DNA of 64,000 nucleotides from Adiantum capillus-veneris (GCA_014529385.2 CM043959.1:59534253-59598252), one strand, 5' to 3'. Counted from the stretch's first letter, positions 45,404 through 56,999 are shown. Notes: generated by a model not told the origin, from the letters alone. Program-made: numbers and translations.

Positions 45404-47615
45404 ACAGGACTCAGATTGTATGATAGAAATCTCATCTCAATAGCAAGTCTTTGTCTGGCCACCTCCAAAGTACAGCACTTGAAGCCATTTATCCATGATA
45501 CAATGACCATCTTGATTAATGAAAACATCTAATGTTTTCATTTTTGTCACATCATTAGAGCTGTTTTAGATTGTTGAAGGCTGAAACTTTTTATTGGTTT
45601 TTCCTATGAATGGATGCGTAGAAAAGAGCAGGCTGGGTCCACTTTAACAGAAAAGAAGTCATGTGAATATGGATCTTAGATTTACCACTTTGATAAATGT
45701 CTCTGGCCTAGTAGCACGGAGTGATCCCACATCCATGCAGCTAAAAGAATGGGTTGAGGGTTGTTAGGGTCGCCCAAGTTGACCTCCTCGATCAAGAGGT
45801 GGTACAGGCGAGGATGCCTCAGAAGATGAAGACGCCGCCACTTCTTGGAGCTTCGAGATGTCATGAGCTGGTGTTTAATCAATATTGAAATCGACGTATT
45901 CTTTTTGTAACCATCCTTGGGGAAGCTTGTCGCGAAGGGTAGTTCATCAGACACAGAGGAGAACTTTGCCTCAGTTGGAGAGTCCAGACACAGAGTTGAG
46001 TGAACTCCCGTAAAGGAGATTTCTTTCACCTTTTATGGTCCTTCATAGGCTCACCATCTAAAGGCTTCCTCTGAAAGAGCAACTGAGTTATCAGCCTCTA
46101 TGACCTCAGACACTTGCACGCAACTGGGCTAAGTGGCCAGATATTGTAGGAACATTGGAAGATGGTGTATCCTCAGGAAAAGATTAAATAGAAGCACATA
46201 ACAAGGCATAGACTTGGTAGCTACCAACCACTAGAGCAGGTCTTCCTCTAGAGTAGTATTCCTCTGGCCACCGTCCGGTGGGGTAGGCTATTCCATTTCG
46301 GGGTTAGACTCCATGGACAAGGAGCTATGATGCACCACCGGATCCATCCCCCCTTCAAGGTGAATGGGCTTTACTGGGGATCCAAGAGTATTAATCCACA
46401 TCGCGTGAAGTCTTGTACTTGCAGAGGGACCTTGTCCACTAGGCCCAATGGGTAGACTATCCTTGGGTCAGCCAAAGTATGTGTGAAGGGGGCAGGACGT
46501 GTAGGTTGCAGACCTTATGCCAACATAGTAAACTCAGGCATCAGGTTGATGCCAGATCCACTATCCACTATCACACCTGAGGATTTTTGCCTGAATTTGG
46601 ACACAGTGAGACGAGGGCTTCTATAATCAATGAGGGGAGCAACAGGGTAGGAGATCATATAGGACTTTGATAGCTGCACTGGGAGGTGCCTGCACTAGGA
46701 CCTACTCTGGGATAACGCGACTGAATAACTGCAAGGATGTCAGTTCGGAATTTTGCATCTAGTCAAAGCATGTCATAGCACTAAGTTTGCCAACTCATGC
46801 AAAACCTTCTCTTGAAAATCACCTGGTTTGAAAGCTTCACAAAAATGTTGCGTTAGTGCTGCCCAAGTTGTAAAGTGGTTCTTCACAAATTGATTGTACC
46901 ATTTGACTGCCAAGCCATCCAAGGTTGACAAAAAGAGCACTAGGTAGGCATCTTCTTTGTGGCCATGATTTCTACAGAGAGACAAATCTCCTAGCGTGGT
47001 CATGTGCATCCTCTGTGGAGAGTCCCTTTAAAGTCAAAAACTTTATGTTTACCTTGGCTAGTATGCTTGGCAGCTCCTCCATTGTTGCGTGCTCAGGAGT
47101 TTGTTGTAACACAGCTGGTGGAAAGTGTACTAGGGAAGGGACAGAGGTGGTGAGGAGCCGGTTGAGGGAGATGCCAGAGAGGGTAATGGAAGGGGGGGTG
47201 GAGGACTTCTACTCGGTAAGAAAGGTTGATGCTTCCTATGGTAGTATTGCAGAGGACAAAGTAGTGGGCTTTGTCAATCTCTAGACTACCTTGTATGTGT
47301 CAGACCCACCCAAGCTCTGGGCATGAAGACCCTTGAACGTCGACAGTCTAGACACGCTAGACCAGACTCAACTAGACCACTCCAGCTTCTCAAGGCAAGA
47401 GACTAGACCAGATAGACCAAGCTAGACGAGGCGAAGACCAGCTAGAACAAACTTGGCGAAGGCAAAGGTGGACCAGACCAAGCTAGACCAGACGAGTCTA
47501 GACCATCAGGCTAGGCTAGGCAAGAGACCAAACCAGCTAGCCTCTGGACCATGTATGCTTAGCAGAGTGAGCCTTCATTTGAAGTCCAACTGGGCATGCC
47601 AAAAGTGAGAGCACT
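45404..47615 (-). mobile_element. G1 element: protease and gag remnants, leader
   Basis: The older family G copy resumes after the chromovirus. 46020-46620 matches the G2 protease region (GTAGACTATCC, ACTATCCACTATCACACC). The frame 47009-46773 is gag (YLVLFLSTLDGLAVKWYNQF, FKPGDFQEKVLHELANLVL). A proline/Ser-rich gag start region (47100-47250) and leader repeats (47340-47530, CTAGACCAG) follow. Stops and deletions throughout. It spans to the LTR at 47616. Confidence 0.75.
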
Positions 47616-48153
47616 TGGAGGAAAAGTGTGTCGTGCTCTCTACTCTGGGTGCTCCTCAATGCAATGTGCAAGAAACCTCACTCCCAGAGAATGAAAAAAT
47701 TGTAGAGCAAATGAGCAAGCAGACTCAAAAGATACAACAGTAGACTCCAAACTCAATAGAACTCCACCAACTCATGGAACCAGTACAGATTCTAGCTAGA
47801 AGCACACTCAACTCCAAGCCCAGGACTCACAGATACAATGGGGGTGTTGAGGCTCGAATTGTGAAGGGAGAGTGCAGATGTGCGGTGCTAGACTGGACAC
47901 AAGACTCCAAACTCTAGACTCATAGAACATCTATGATGCATATGACAACTTAAACAAACTGAGCATATATACAACCATAAAGAGTAGCCAATGACTAACA
48001 CAAATATTCCTCACAGTCCAGCTACGTCTATCTTCGAACTATGGTGGCGGTGAACTGCTCCACTAGAGCACCACTCCGTGTGTGTAATGGCCCAAGCAAG
48101 AGTACCAATTGTAAGTGCCTGTCCGGTGTAAGGGCCATTTTAGCCCTGCTACA
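47616..48153 (-). repeat. 5' LTR of G1
   Basis: About 538 bp, from TGGAGGAAAAGTGTGTCGTG to GTAGCCCTGCTACA-like TTTTAGCCCTGCTACA. It is related to the G2 LTR but clearly diverged. The leader with CCAAAAGTGAGAGCAC lies at its left as expected for the minus strand. Confidence 0.75.
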
Positions 48154-49502
48154 AATGACATACTAGAAATACCTATTTTTGGATGTCTCCAGTGATATTC
48201 TATCTACGATGCCCTATGTTATTCTCCTAGTGGTGCATCCAGAATATTCTCTTCTTGCAGATCCACACAACTAACTTTCAAATGGGCACACATTTAAACA
48301 CAGCTTAGATTTATTTATGAACAGAACTGTACAGCAATAGCCAGTTTAGCAACAAGTCTTGCATGTGGATCTGATCGCTCTTCTGATAGGCTCCTTCTCT
48401 TACGTTCTGATACGGTCAGGTCATGCCACGTCACCAAGTTGTGACAGATACAACAGGCAAGGGGAAAGGGGAGTTGGGGGGTGTTGAGAGGGGTGAAAAA
48501 GGACTTCTAGGTGGAATGAATTGCTGATGCCTTTTTTGGTAAGACTGCCAAGGACTCCTTAGTGGGCTCACAAGGGGGTCTGCAGATCGTAGTCAAAGGG
48601 AATGGGTATTTCAAATTCCCCTTTCGAGTTCCTGTCCATATTCCAAGTGATAGTTGTGAGGATGTGATGATAAGGAATGGCAATTCTTACCCGCTCCATA
48701 TGCATCCTCATTCTCATTTTTGCGTTCCATATGACTTTGCCTCAAAATTTCCTAGCATGCGTCATACATGGGCTGATGATGAAGAGGTTTGAGCCAGGAC
48801 TGCTAGTCCACCTTGGTTAATGTAGACGAGGGAGAGGGCGAGCTGGTGGATTGAGAGAGGGGGAGAGGGTGTAAGGGACAAGGTGATTAGGGCGTGGTGG
48901 CGAGCATCTTTGGTCAGGAAGAGAAAAAAACTAATCATGCATGGTTTGGATAAGTTTAACATTCTCTATTGTATGTTTTTCTAGGGGGAAAAAGATACTA
49001 TTTCTTTTATGTCTTTCATCATAACTTCATATACAAAAAGGTGTGCCTCTAAATACTATAAATACCAACAAAAAAATTCCTGGCATTACCACGGAGTATT
49101 TATCTGGAAAACAGCCTCCTTAAGTAGGATCTACAGGAATCGCTAGTACATGCCCTTCGGTTGTGTCTTTCCTGATTGATTCAGATAATCCTCATTTTAG
49201 TCTGTGCTCAAGACTGCCCTTTCTTTTGATATAGCCATCTTCCATACTGTTTGAGTTTTGACTGCAGCTGCTGCAAAAATTGGTGTTTGAAGAAGCTTGT
49301 GCTCTACCCTCAGTTCTTTTACTCTTTACTAAGATGAGCATGCAACTGCATTTTTCCATAATTTCTCTGAATAGCTGTTTTACTCAATGTCTGAAGTCTG
49401 AAGGCAAACTAGTTTTAGTGACATAAGAATCAGAACCTATTTCCTTTGCATTTCTTTCTAGTCCGTCATTAAACAATTTCATTATCTCCTCACTCTCTGC
49501 AG
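48154..49502 (+). other. Intron sequence before the third IFT121 exon
   Basis: 48400-48452 ends GGTCATGCCACGTCACCAAG then TTGTGACAGA, close to the chromovirus LTR end; probably an LTR scrap. A 76-codon plus-strand frame (48562-48792) has no recognised family. The acceptor CTCTCTGCAG ends at 49502. Confidence 0.5.
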
Positions 49503-49763
49503 GTGACTGCTTTCATCAAGCATGGATCTACCTTAGCCTCTATTGAGTGTTGCCTAGATCTCAACATGTGGAATCTGGCTTTTGAGCTTGGGCAAAAATA
49601 TGATCAAGAAGCTCTTGTCAACAACAGTTTTAATCAGTATATACAGTACCTTTTGAAATGCGGAAACCATACATTGGCTGTAGAGGCTTCTGAGACTGCT
49701 CAGCAATACCTTCTAGCTGCAAAGCTTTTAAAAGACCTTGCAAGCAAACTTTCCAACAATAAG
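49503..49763 (+). CDS. IFT121/WDR35 exon (TPR-like region, part 3)
   Basis: 261 bases, 87 codons, phase 0 at both ends. The frame starts VTAFIKHGSTLASIECCLDL and continues NMWNLAFELGQKYD, QYIQYLLKCGNHTLAVEA, SETAQQYLLAAKLLKDLA. It corresponds to the IFT121 order VTAFLK, AVDTCVHLNQWNKAVELA, LLEKNKTLDAIELY, AAKLMFKIA. Acceptor TCTGCAG|GTG, donor AATAAG|GTTTTA. The following conserved segment (around VKKLYVLAAL) was not found downstream, so the gene continues beyond the window. Confidence 0.93.
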
Positions 49764-50807
49764 GTTTTAATGTTTCTCTACTTGTTGCCTTTTATTTTGT
49801 ACACAAATTAAACCGTGGGGACAAAAATTTGGTCAATTGTGGATTTAATAGGAGGCCTACTGGCCCAGTATTGCAACTTTTGGCCTGTGTTTGATTAATA
49901 GCGACAAGCATGCCATGTAGTGTACAAATGGTCAATGAAAAGATTACCGATGAGACTTTCTTTCTGTTTTCTAGCAACAAAAGGTCAGTCAATGGCAAAA
50001 ACAGCAATTGTTGTCAAAGGGTATTACAATATTTTCAGGACTTATAAAATTTTAAGCCAAATGAGAACTAAAAATGTTGTCAGAAGATGCCAAGTGCATC
50101 CAACCTGGCATTGGTTTATGTAAGGGTTTAAAAGCTTCAAGGCAAGCTAAATACGGATTGTGCCAGCAGTTCCTTCAAACTATTCAAGAGATATGGGACT
50201 GTTCATGAAGGTTGTGAGCACCTTACAACTTTATCACATAGAAGGCTCCTGGACTGAAAACCTCACACCTTTGCTCGCTGCTTTTGGATGCATGCACAAA
50301 TATATTGAAATATTTTGTGCCACAAGCTGCCATATGAAAGGAATAAAATTATATTAACATCTCTTGAAGGCCATAAAGGCCTGAGAGCAGAGCAAAGTAC
50401 AACCAATGATGATGTCTCTCACCATAAAATGTAACAAGAGATGAAGTAAATCCTTACTAATTCCCTAGCCAGAATAGCAATCAAATAGCTGTTAAATGAT
50501 AGAGTCGTAGGCTACAACGCACAAGTCGTAGGAGTGGTCTTTGCTAAGCATAGTGTCTCCATCAGGGTTGCCTTGAAAGGGAGAGACACCAAGTTGTCAT
50601 GCATTACTCTTGTGATGGTGGGCACTGATGGCTCAAATCTGCTGATGGTAAGCAAGGTCCATATGGTTGTGGGCGTCTCACTCTACAGATGGCAACAGCC
50701 CAATCAAACGTTACTCCTCTAGATAAGCCTTGCTAACTGGGTAGCTCAGTCAAAACCAAGCAAAGACCAAAATGACTACAACAAAGACCCGAGAACCTGA
50801 GAGAGAG
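49764..50807 (-). other. Intron with diverged LINE tail
   Basis: 50342-50390 reads AAAATTATATTAACATCTCT then TGAAGGCCATAAAGGCCTGAG, a diverged version of the LINE-A 3' end on the minus strand. 50390-50790 would be its 3' part but is not recognisable as coding. 49764-50341 shows nothing supported. Confidence 0.45.
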
Positions 50808-51387
50808 AATGAAATGAAATGAAATGTTATATTAACGTCTTCAAAAGGCCAAAATGACCTATGAGACCAAAAAGTTACAACGCGGTGAATCTGATACAAT
50901 GTATGAGTTCCAATGAACTCAGCTACCTAAACAGGCACTACCAAAAATAAAAAGGTACTAAAAAAGGAGATGTGGACTAAGCAACTAGCTGGAACTGTGT
51001 AGGATATGAGTAGGGGGGTGAAAGTAGTGACTGAGGGCTAATACAGCACAAGTGGGTGTGTTTGTGGGGATATAATGGGTAAGAGTTGATGCAAAGGCTG
51101 GTACAAGATGAGCAGGGTGTACAATCCACAAATGAGCTAAATCACAAGAGATCCATCATCGGTCGCTGGCGGATCTCATCAATCTCCTCCATGTTCAGTA
51201 GTATGATCGGGCGTCGTGCATGTTGGGCCAAAGTGATCCGAATCCTCTGATGCAGCCTCCGTCGATGTTGTGTAGTCCTCTGCGGTCGTGAGCGCCTGGA
51301 TCTCCCTAGCTCGGTCGCTCAATCGATCAACGTGTCATTGGTGTGAGGAGAATGTGAGCTCTACTGTGGTAGGTGCTCCTCCGGCTG

Positions 51388-51388
<1 letters not shown>
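50808..51388 (-). mobile_element. LINE-A copy 7a (3' part)
   Basis: Tail (AATGA repeats) abuts GAGAGAGAGA at 50800-50810, followed by TTATATTAACGTCTTC, 3' UTR and the terminal coding piece (51150-51340, matching RRPRLRRTTQHRRRLHQRI of the copy at 7.4 kb). The 5' edge at 51388 meets a 62-base GA array. Confidence 0.87.

Positions 51389-51450
<62 letters not shown>
51389..51450. repeat. (GA)31 microsatellite between LINE-A copies
   Basis: Perfect GA run between the 5' end of one LINE-A copy and the 3' tail of the next. Confidence 0.96.
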
Positions 51451-51454
<4 letters not shown>

Positions 51455-52684
51455 GAAATGAAATGTTATATTAACGTCTTCAAAAGGCCAAAATGATCTA
51501 TGAGACCAATCAGTTACAAAATAGTGAATCTAATACCATGTCTGGGTACAAAAGAACTAGAAAAGAACTAGAAGTGGAACAAAATACTACTACTACTACT
51601 ACAATCTAAAACTACGTGGGTGTAGCAGCTGATACAATAGGTACCCGGTAAACTGGATGTAACAGTGTGTGAAACAAAGATGGAAGAAATGGTGAGGATC
51701 CATCCTCATCTGCACTCTGGATGTCGAGAGAGTATGGCTCGAATCTTCTGTTGTAGTCTCCGTCGATGCTGTGTAGCTCCTCTCCTCAGTCGCGGTCGTC
51801 TGTATCTCTGTAGCTCCAATGCTCGGTCGATGAGAGTGCCAGTAGTGGTCGAATGAGTGTGGGACGAGCTCTGCAGTGGTGGCTGCTCCTCTGGCTGTCC
51901 CATATCTAGTGAAAAGAAATCTGTAATGTGTCTCTGGGACTGCCTCTCTCTAGCTCTCCCTAGTAAAGTGTCTCTATACCTGTGTAACTCAAGTAGATAT
52001 AGTCCAAGACATCTCTGATCCTCATAACTCATGACCCTAGATAGAGGACCAAAACCCTCTCTGAATAAGCAGTGGAAACGCCCCCGTATCTCATAGAACA
52101 CTGTGCAATGACATATGTAGTGCAACTCTGTCTCTGGCTCTCTCTGGCATAATCGGCATATCCTGCTGTCTGCTGGTATCCCTCTGAATCTACCAGTCTC
52201 AATCTCGAGCTGATGTGAGGATGTGCGTATCTGACCAATGGCACAACGCAAACCATGAGACATATGTGTGTCCATGTAGCTGGGTCGAATCACAAACCCA
52301 TCTCCTGTGAGGTGGAGAAGATGCTCTCTATAGAAAGCCATCTTCGTGCTCAACTCCTGAGGCGGCTCTATCCATGTCCTCCTGGTGTCGAGCTGGATCA
52401 GGTCCTGACGAATGAGTCTAGTGATCTCCACCCGTGTAAGAGACAGCGAGGGTGCCTGAAGAGAATACTGGAAAGGGGGCAACCTGTCCATGGTGAAGCC
52501 ATGCGTCTGAAACCATGAAGTCATCTGTGCATACCAGCATGAAGTGTCCCCCTGTAGAGCTAACTGTCTGGAAGACTCAAGGGCCAGTCTAGCATATCTG
52601 TCTCTAGTAGTATCCCATAGGCTGTGCACAAAGGACACTGATCTGGTAAGCGCCTCAATCTCCAGGGGGGGGGGCAGCTAGCTC
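51451..52684 (-). mobile_element. LINE-A copy 7b (C-terminal ORF2 and 3' UTR)
   Basis: The best preserved C-terminal half: a 310-codon frame (52638-51706) with DRYARLALESSRQLALQGD, DTRRTWIEP, HLTGDGFVIRPSYMDTH, the knuckle CRLCQREPETELHYICHC and a very basic terminus. It is almost identical to copy 4 and copy 5, so these are recent. The 5' truncation near 52684 touches the tail of the next copy. Confidence 0.92.
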
Positions 52685-52686
52685 TG

Positions 52687-53229
52687 CTCGAAATGAAATG
52701 ATGAAATGATATATTAAGGTCTTCAAAAGGACAAAATGACCTATGAGACCAAGTTGTTACAACATAGTGAATCTGATACCCTGTTCGGATACAAAAAAGG
52801 ATCTAAAACAAAGTACAACTACTACAAGGTGGGACTGTATGGATGTGCCAGCTAATACAAAAGGTACAGAAGGTGTGGTACAATGGAATAAGGGGGGGAA
52901 ATGGCGAGGATCCATCCTCATCTGTACTCTACGCCGAGAGTATGGCTCGAATCCTCTACTGTAGTCTTCGTTGATGTTGTGTAGCTCCTCTCCTTACTCG
53001 TGGTCGTTTGGATCTCCCTAGTTCCAGTGCTCGGTCTATGATAGTGCCGGTAGTGGTAGTGTGAGTGCAGACAGAGCTCTGCAATGGTGGTTGCTCCTCT
53101 AGCTGTCCAATATCTAGTGTAAAGAAATCTGTAATCTGTCTCTGGGACTGTCTCTCTCCGTCTCTCCTAAGTGAAGTGTTTCTATGCCTGTGTAACTCAA
53201 GTAGATACAGTCCAAGGCATCTCTGATCC
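52687..53229 (-). mobile_element. LINE-A copy 7c (3' part)
   Basis: Tail AAATGAAATGATGAAATG directly at the 5' edge of copy 7b without a GA array, then ATATTAAGGTCTTCAAAAGG. Coding pieces: LELGRSKRPRVRRGATQHQR and ITDFFTLDIGQLEEQ. Ends near GATCCTC at 53229. Confidence 0.87.
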
Positions 53230-53230
53230 T

Positions 53231-53885
53231 CGAGAGATGAAATGAAATGAAATGTTATTTTAGACGTCTTCAAAAGGCCAAAATGATCTATGAGACCAAA
53301 CTGATACAATCTTGATGGATCTAATACAATGTCTGGGCACAAAATAAAATGAAGTAAAATAAAAGCTAAAAAGAACATCAGTGTCCTGCATAGTGAGCAC
53401 TCTGGTGACTCCTGTGTCGTGCTAGTATGGTGCCAATCCTTTGTCGCAGTTTCCGATTCTATCGTCGGATCAAGCAATAATGTGAGGCCTGCAAGGCTGA
53501 CTCCTTTGTCTGTGACCGAAAAAAAAAATTTAATATGCCGCTGTAGCTATATCTCCCTCCCTGGGCCCCTCCTCAAGAGGTCCTCTCTATGTCTGCGTAG
53601 TTCCAATAAGTAAGTCCAAGGCATCTCTTATCCTGATATCTCATGACCCTAGAAAGTGATCCAAAACCCTCTCTGAATAGACAGTGGAAGTGACCTCGTA
53701 CCTCATAGTATACTGGGCAGTGACATATGTAGTGTAACCTATCTCGGGCTCCATCTGACACAACTGACAGGTGTTGGACTCAGATGGCACTCCTCTAAAT
53801 CTACCTGTCTCGATCTCTAGCTGGTGGAATTAGTGCGTAACTACCAATAGCACACCGTATCCTATGAGATAAATGAGTATCTACA
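53231..53885 (-). mobile_element. LINE-A copy 7d (3' part, diverged)
   Basis: Short GAGAGA then ATGAAATGAAATG tail and TTATTTTAGACGTCTTC. The frame 53761-53573 has LHYICHCPVYYEVRGHFHCL. More diverged from the others. The 5' edge lies near 53885. Confidence 0.82.
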
Positions 53886-53929
53886 CCAAATCCCACTGTC
53901 AAGCCCACTCCCCAGATCATCGTCCAGGA

Positions 53930-54303
53930 ACATGGTAGTTGCTAATAAAGAAGATGTGAGAGATGCTCATCAGATACTAGACAAAATCAGAACACGTTCT
54001 CTCACACTAGCTGAGGAAAACAGCATGCTCCAAACAAGGGAGGGGAATCTACAAGAATAATATGACAACGTCGCAAGAAATCTTCCAAGAAGCAAGTCAA
54101 AGAGCCAAGGTGGCGGAGCAAGAGCTTGAGTTTGTCATTAGAACACTAAGAGATGCTGAGAATGAACGAGACACCCTTACATTGCAGATGGCAGAGGTCT
54201 CGAATGAGGTAAACAATCTACATGACAAAAAAGAAAAGATTGAAGATGAATTGGAAGCGGCCAAGGATGAGGTGGTTGAGCTAAAAGAAAAATTAGAGCT
54301 CTA
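53930..54303 (+). CDS. Coiled-coil protein fragment (unidentified)
   Basis: Two overlapping-frame pieces. 53932-54060 reads VANKEDVRDAHQILDKIRTR then LTLAEENSMLQTREGNLQ-stop. 54062-54303 reads SQEIFQEASQRAKVAEQELE and VSNEVNNLHDKKEKIEDELE, strongly heptad-like. It resembles in style the open frame at the right end of the window (LTRKVVDLKHIVHTQQKQLK). Either a retroelement accessory protein or a pseudogene fragment. A (TC)67 array follows within 45 bases. Confidence 0.4.
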
Positions 54304-54342
54304 GGATCTAACCATACAAAGGCTCAGAGTAACCCCAAGGGC

Positions 54343-54481
<139 letters not shown>

Positions 54482-54617
54482 TGGTCTCTACGCTTCCGCA
54501 TCGTTGACTTTGACATCGTATCAAAGCCGTGTTGGTGAAGACTCTTGGTGGAGGACAAGCTGCTTGGAGGAGAAGAACCTCTTTGTCGTCGGCACCCTAA
54601 CCCCACTCCCTTTGCAG

Positions 54618-54990
54618 CAGCGTTTTAAAACGATGTAACGCAGCAGTGGCGAATTCCCCCTCTATCGCTAGTGTTTCGCAACACAACCCCTAGCAGCCAT
54701 TGATGGTGCCATCTTGCTCTCCGACGTCGAGCGTTTCAGACGTTGTGCGGTGTCAAGGCTCACTAGCCCCAGCGTTTCAAAACGCTCGCATGCACTGCCT
54801 ACAACGGCGTCGGACATCCCACTCCCCTATTGCGTTTCAAAACACCAACGAAGACCAACTCCTGCCCACTGCGTTTTAGAATGCCGCAGGAGGTAGCCCT
54901 TTTGAGCAGCACTCGCCTTGGCGGTTACTTGTGCTCCTGCCTGTCAATGACCCTCCCTCCCTTCTATTGGCCTAAGCGTTTTAAAACGTT
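54618..54990. repeat. Cluster of GCGTTTYAAAACGC-like palindromes
   Basis: At least seven related sites spaced 40-100 bases apart: AGCGTTTTAAAACG (near 54621), GTGTTTCGCAACAC (54670), GCGTTTCAGACG (54730), AGCGTTTCAAAACGCT (54770), GCGTTTCAAAACACC (54831), GCGTTTTAGAATGC (54871), AAGCGTTTTAAAACGTT (54975). Several are near-perfect inverted repeats. Confidence 0.7.
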
Positions 54991-55227
54991 ATTTGCTCAT
55001 AGTGGTGGATACAAAGGGACAGCGAGGTGGTCATTAGTCGAGAAAGCCTTGGAGACTTAAAATGAAAAAAAATTTGGATTGCAAACCTGCCGAGTCTCCC
55101 CTCTTGCACAGAAGGAGTAGCAACTTGGGGGCGAGGAGCATGAAGCCCATAAAGGGGCCTTGCCGAGCGTTTGGAAAGGCGAGCAGATTGGAGCCCAAGA
55201 GAGGGATAGGAGATTTTACGGAGCCGC

Positions 55228-55755
55228 TTGGGAGTAGCAGAGGAGTGGAACAGCTTGGAGATTTTTGCGGCTTGGGATTTGTGCGGCCACCCTTGGAGCG
55301 AGAAGGCTTCATGGATTACCAGATCTCGAAACTTCAACATGGCCCCCCCTTGCTCGAGTGCCAGTGATGTTAATAACCAAAACCAACAAATGGCTATGGA
55401 TAGCGGATCAACCATCCAGCTAGCGGCCTATACATCGGCACAGTTCTCAAGGAAACGGGCAAATTGTTTAGCTCGAGATTGTGAAGCCAAAAGCAAGTGG
55501 ACGAGTTCGCTAGAGGATAGAGGCAAGCTTGACAAGAATGGAAGTACCAATACTCAGTTAGCTGCCTCGGTACCCACGAGGTCCAACCACAATTGTTATG
55601 ATTGTGATACGACGCTTTGTTTGGCTCGAGCGTTTGAAGCCAAAGACAAAAGCAGGAACTCACAAGAACACAAAGGAACAGGCAAGCTGGATAGAGATTA
55701 CGGTAATAAAGAGGAGATCGGCATGGCACACGTGGTGGCGATACAGTGGCCATGA
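55228..55755 (+). CDS. Hypothetical ORF with internal repeat
   Basis: 175 codons. Two imperfect internal copies occur: NCLARDCEAKSKWTSSLED..GKLDKNG and LCLARAFEAKDKSRNSQEH..GKLDRDYG. Family unknown. Competing open frames exist on the minus strand (55415-54981 and 55753-55394), so the strand is uncertain. Confidence 0.3.
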   Translation: MGVAEEWNSLEIFAAWDLCGHPWSEKASWITRSRNFNMAPPCSSASDVNNQNQQMAMDSGSTIQLAAYTSAQFSRKRANCLARDCEAKSKWTSSLEDRGKLDKNGSTNTQLAASVPTRSNHNCYDCDTTLCLARAFEAKDKSRNSQEHKGTGKLDRDYGNKEEIGMAHVVAIQWP

Positions 55756-56239
55756 CACCAGATTTCTAGTCAAAAGACAATTTCCGCCACCAGCTTCACT
55801 CAGAGAGAGGCTTGTGAGTGGCAGAGACGGACAAACAATGCTCCGTATAATTACCCTTGTGTTGGCGTTCAAGTTATTGGTGGTTGAACCCGTAGATCAG
55901 AGTTCAAGGCACATGCATCTTGCGGGGAACCAATCAGACGTATCTAAAACACTATGGATGAGTGCACCAATCCATTGTTGTTGGTCGGATCATGGACAGG
56001 ATGTGCTCCATAGTTCATTGTCTTGAAGTATTATATTTTGGATGTGATGTGTTCACAGTTCACGAATGGGGATTCTTGGACATAGTGTGGTCTACAATTC
56101 CAACTTTCTAAAAGGCAACCGATGCTCAAGATGGCATTCTTCTAAGGCACAAAGTTGAGGGTAGCAAAACCAAGGTGTATCCAGTAGTCCAAGGCCTTCT
56201 ACTAGGGTGTCCATGGTAGCTTCTTCATTGACTTGGTCT
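55756..56239. other. Unassigned sequence
   Basis: I see no recognisable gene or element edge here. Short plus-strand frames have no family. Confidence 0.4.
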
Positions 56240-56296
56240 CACTATTAGGAGGGAGGGCTGGTGAGGGGGGCCGAGGGGTAGGGGCGAGGGGTGGGT

Positions 56297-56333
<37 letters not shown>

Positions 56334-56400
56334 CGAAGGGGCGAGGGTTGGTTAGGGGGGCGAGTGCAGCAGGTACGGGCGAGCAGATAGGATAGGGGGC
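56240..56400. repeat. GC-skewed minisatellite with a 35-base G run
   Basis: Units GGGGCGAGGGG and GTTAGGGGGGCGAG around a homopolymer of 35 G (56299-56333). Same type as the G2 and G1 arrays and in the same orientation relative to the integrase remnant to its right, so it probably belongs to a minus-strand family G element (G6). Confidence 0.85.
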
Positions 56401-56999
56401 TAGGGTTAGACAACCTAGGTTTTAACATCCTAGGAACAATACCAAGAAAAATCAAAGATCTATCCGACGAGAGTTGAACCTTGGACGTTGAACAAATCCA
56501 CAAGGACAGAGAGGCAGTAGAGATAGTAGAGACGAGATTTCCTTTTAACAAATCCACAAGTACGGAGAGGCAGTAGAGACAGAGAGACACAGAGATAGAG
56601 ATTCATAGAGAGATAGAGACACAGACAGAAATAGGAGGATGACAATCCAATCTATGAGTGAATTCAAATAATTAAAAAGAACAAGCTAGATCATAGTAGG
56701 ACTCCAAAAACCAAATTATATCAATGAGATAAGAGCAAAATGGATGCACGCAGTAAAAGTAGCAGAATTTTAGAGATAACACCGATTACAACTAAGATGA
56801 GAACTAACATGAGGAAGACTTGAGAAGAGGGAAAAATGGAAAGCTAGAGAGAGCTGAGGAGGGGACAGTCATATGGTTGTTGGTGGGAGGGATAATATCA
56901 CCAGATTTCTAAAGAGTCAAGGTGAGTGATAGCACTTGATTCTGGATCCATTTACTAGCGGCAAGGGAACATCTTCCAGAGTGACTAATTGGACAGCCG
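56401..56999 (-). mobile_element. G6 element 3' region (non-coding)
   Basis: Between the minisatellite and the integrase remnant. It contains a short duplicated stretch (AACAAATCCACAAG..GGAGAGGCAGTAGAGA at about 56490 and 56546). No coding seen. Confidence 0.4.

Noticed and set aside
48562-48792. 76-codon plus-strand frame rich in His/Pro (HMHPHSHF)
   Set aside because: No family, no splice context and AT/GC content like surrounding intron; probably chance.
50735-50800. GGGTAGCTCAG, similar to a tRNA A box
   Set aside because: No B box, no acceptor stem and no cloverleaf in the following 70 bases.
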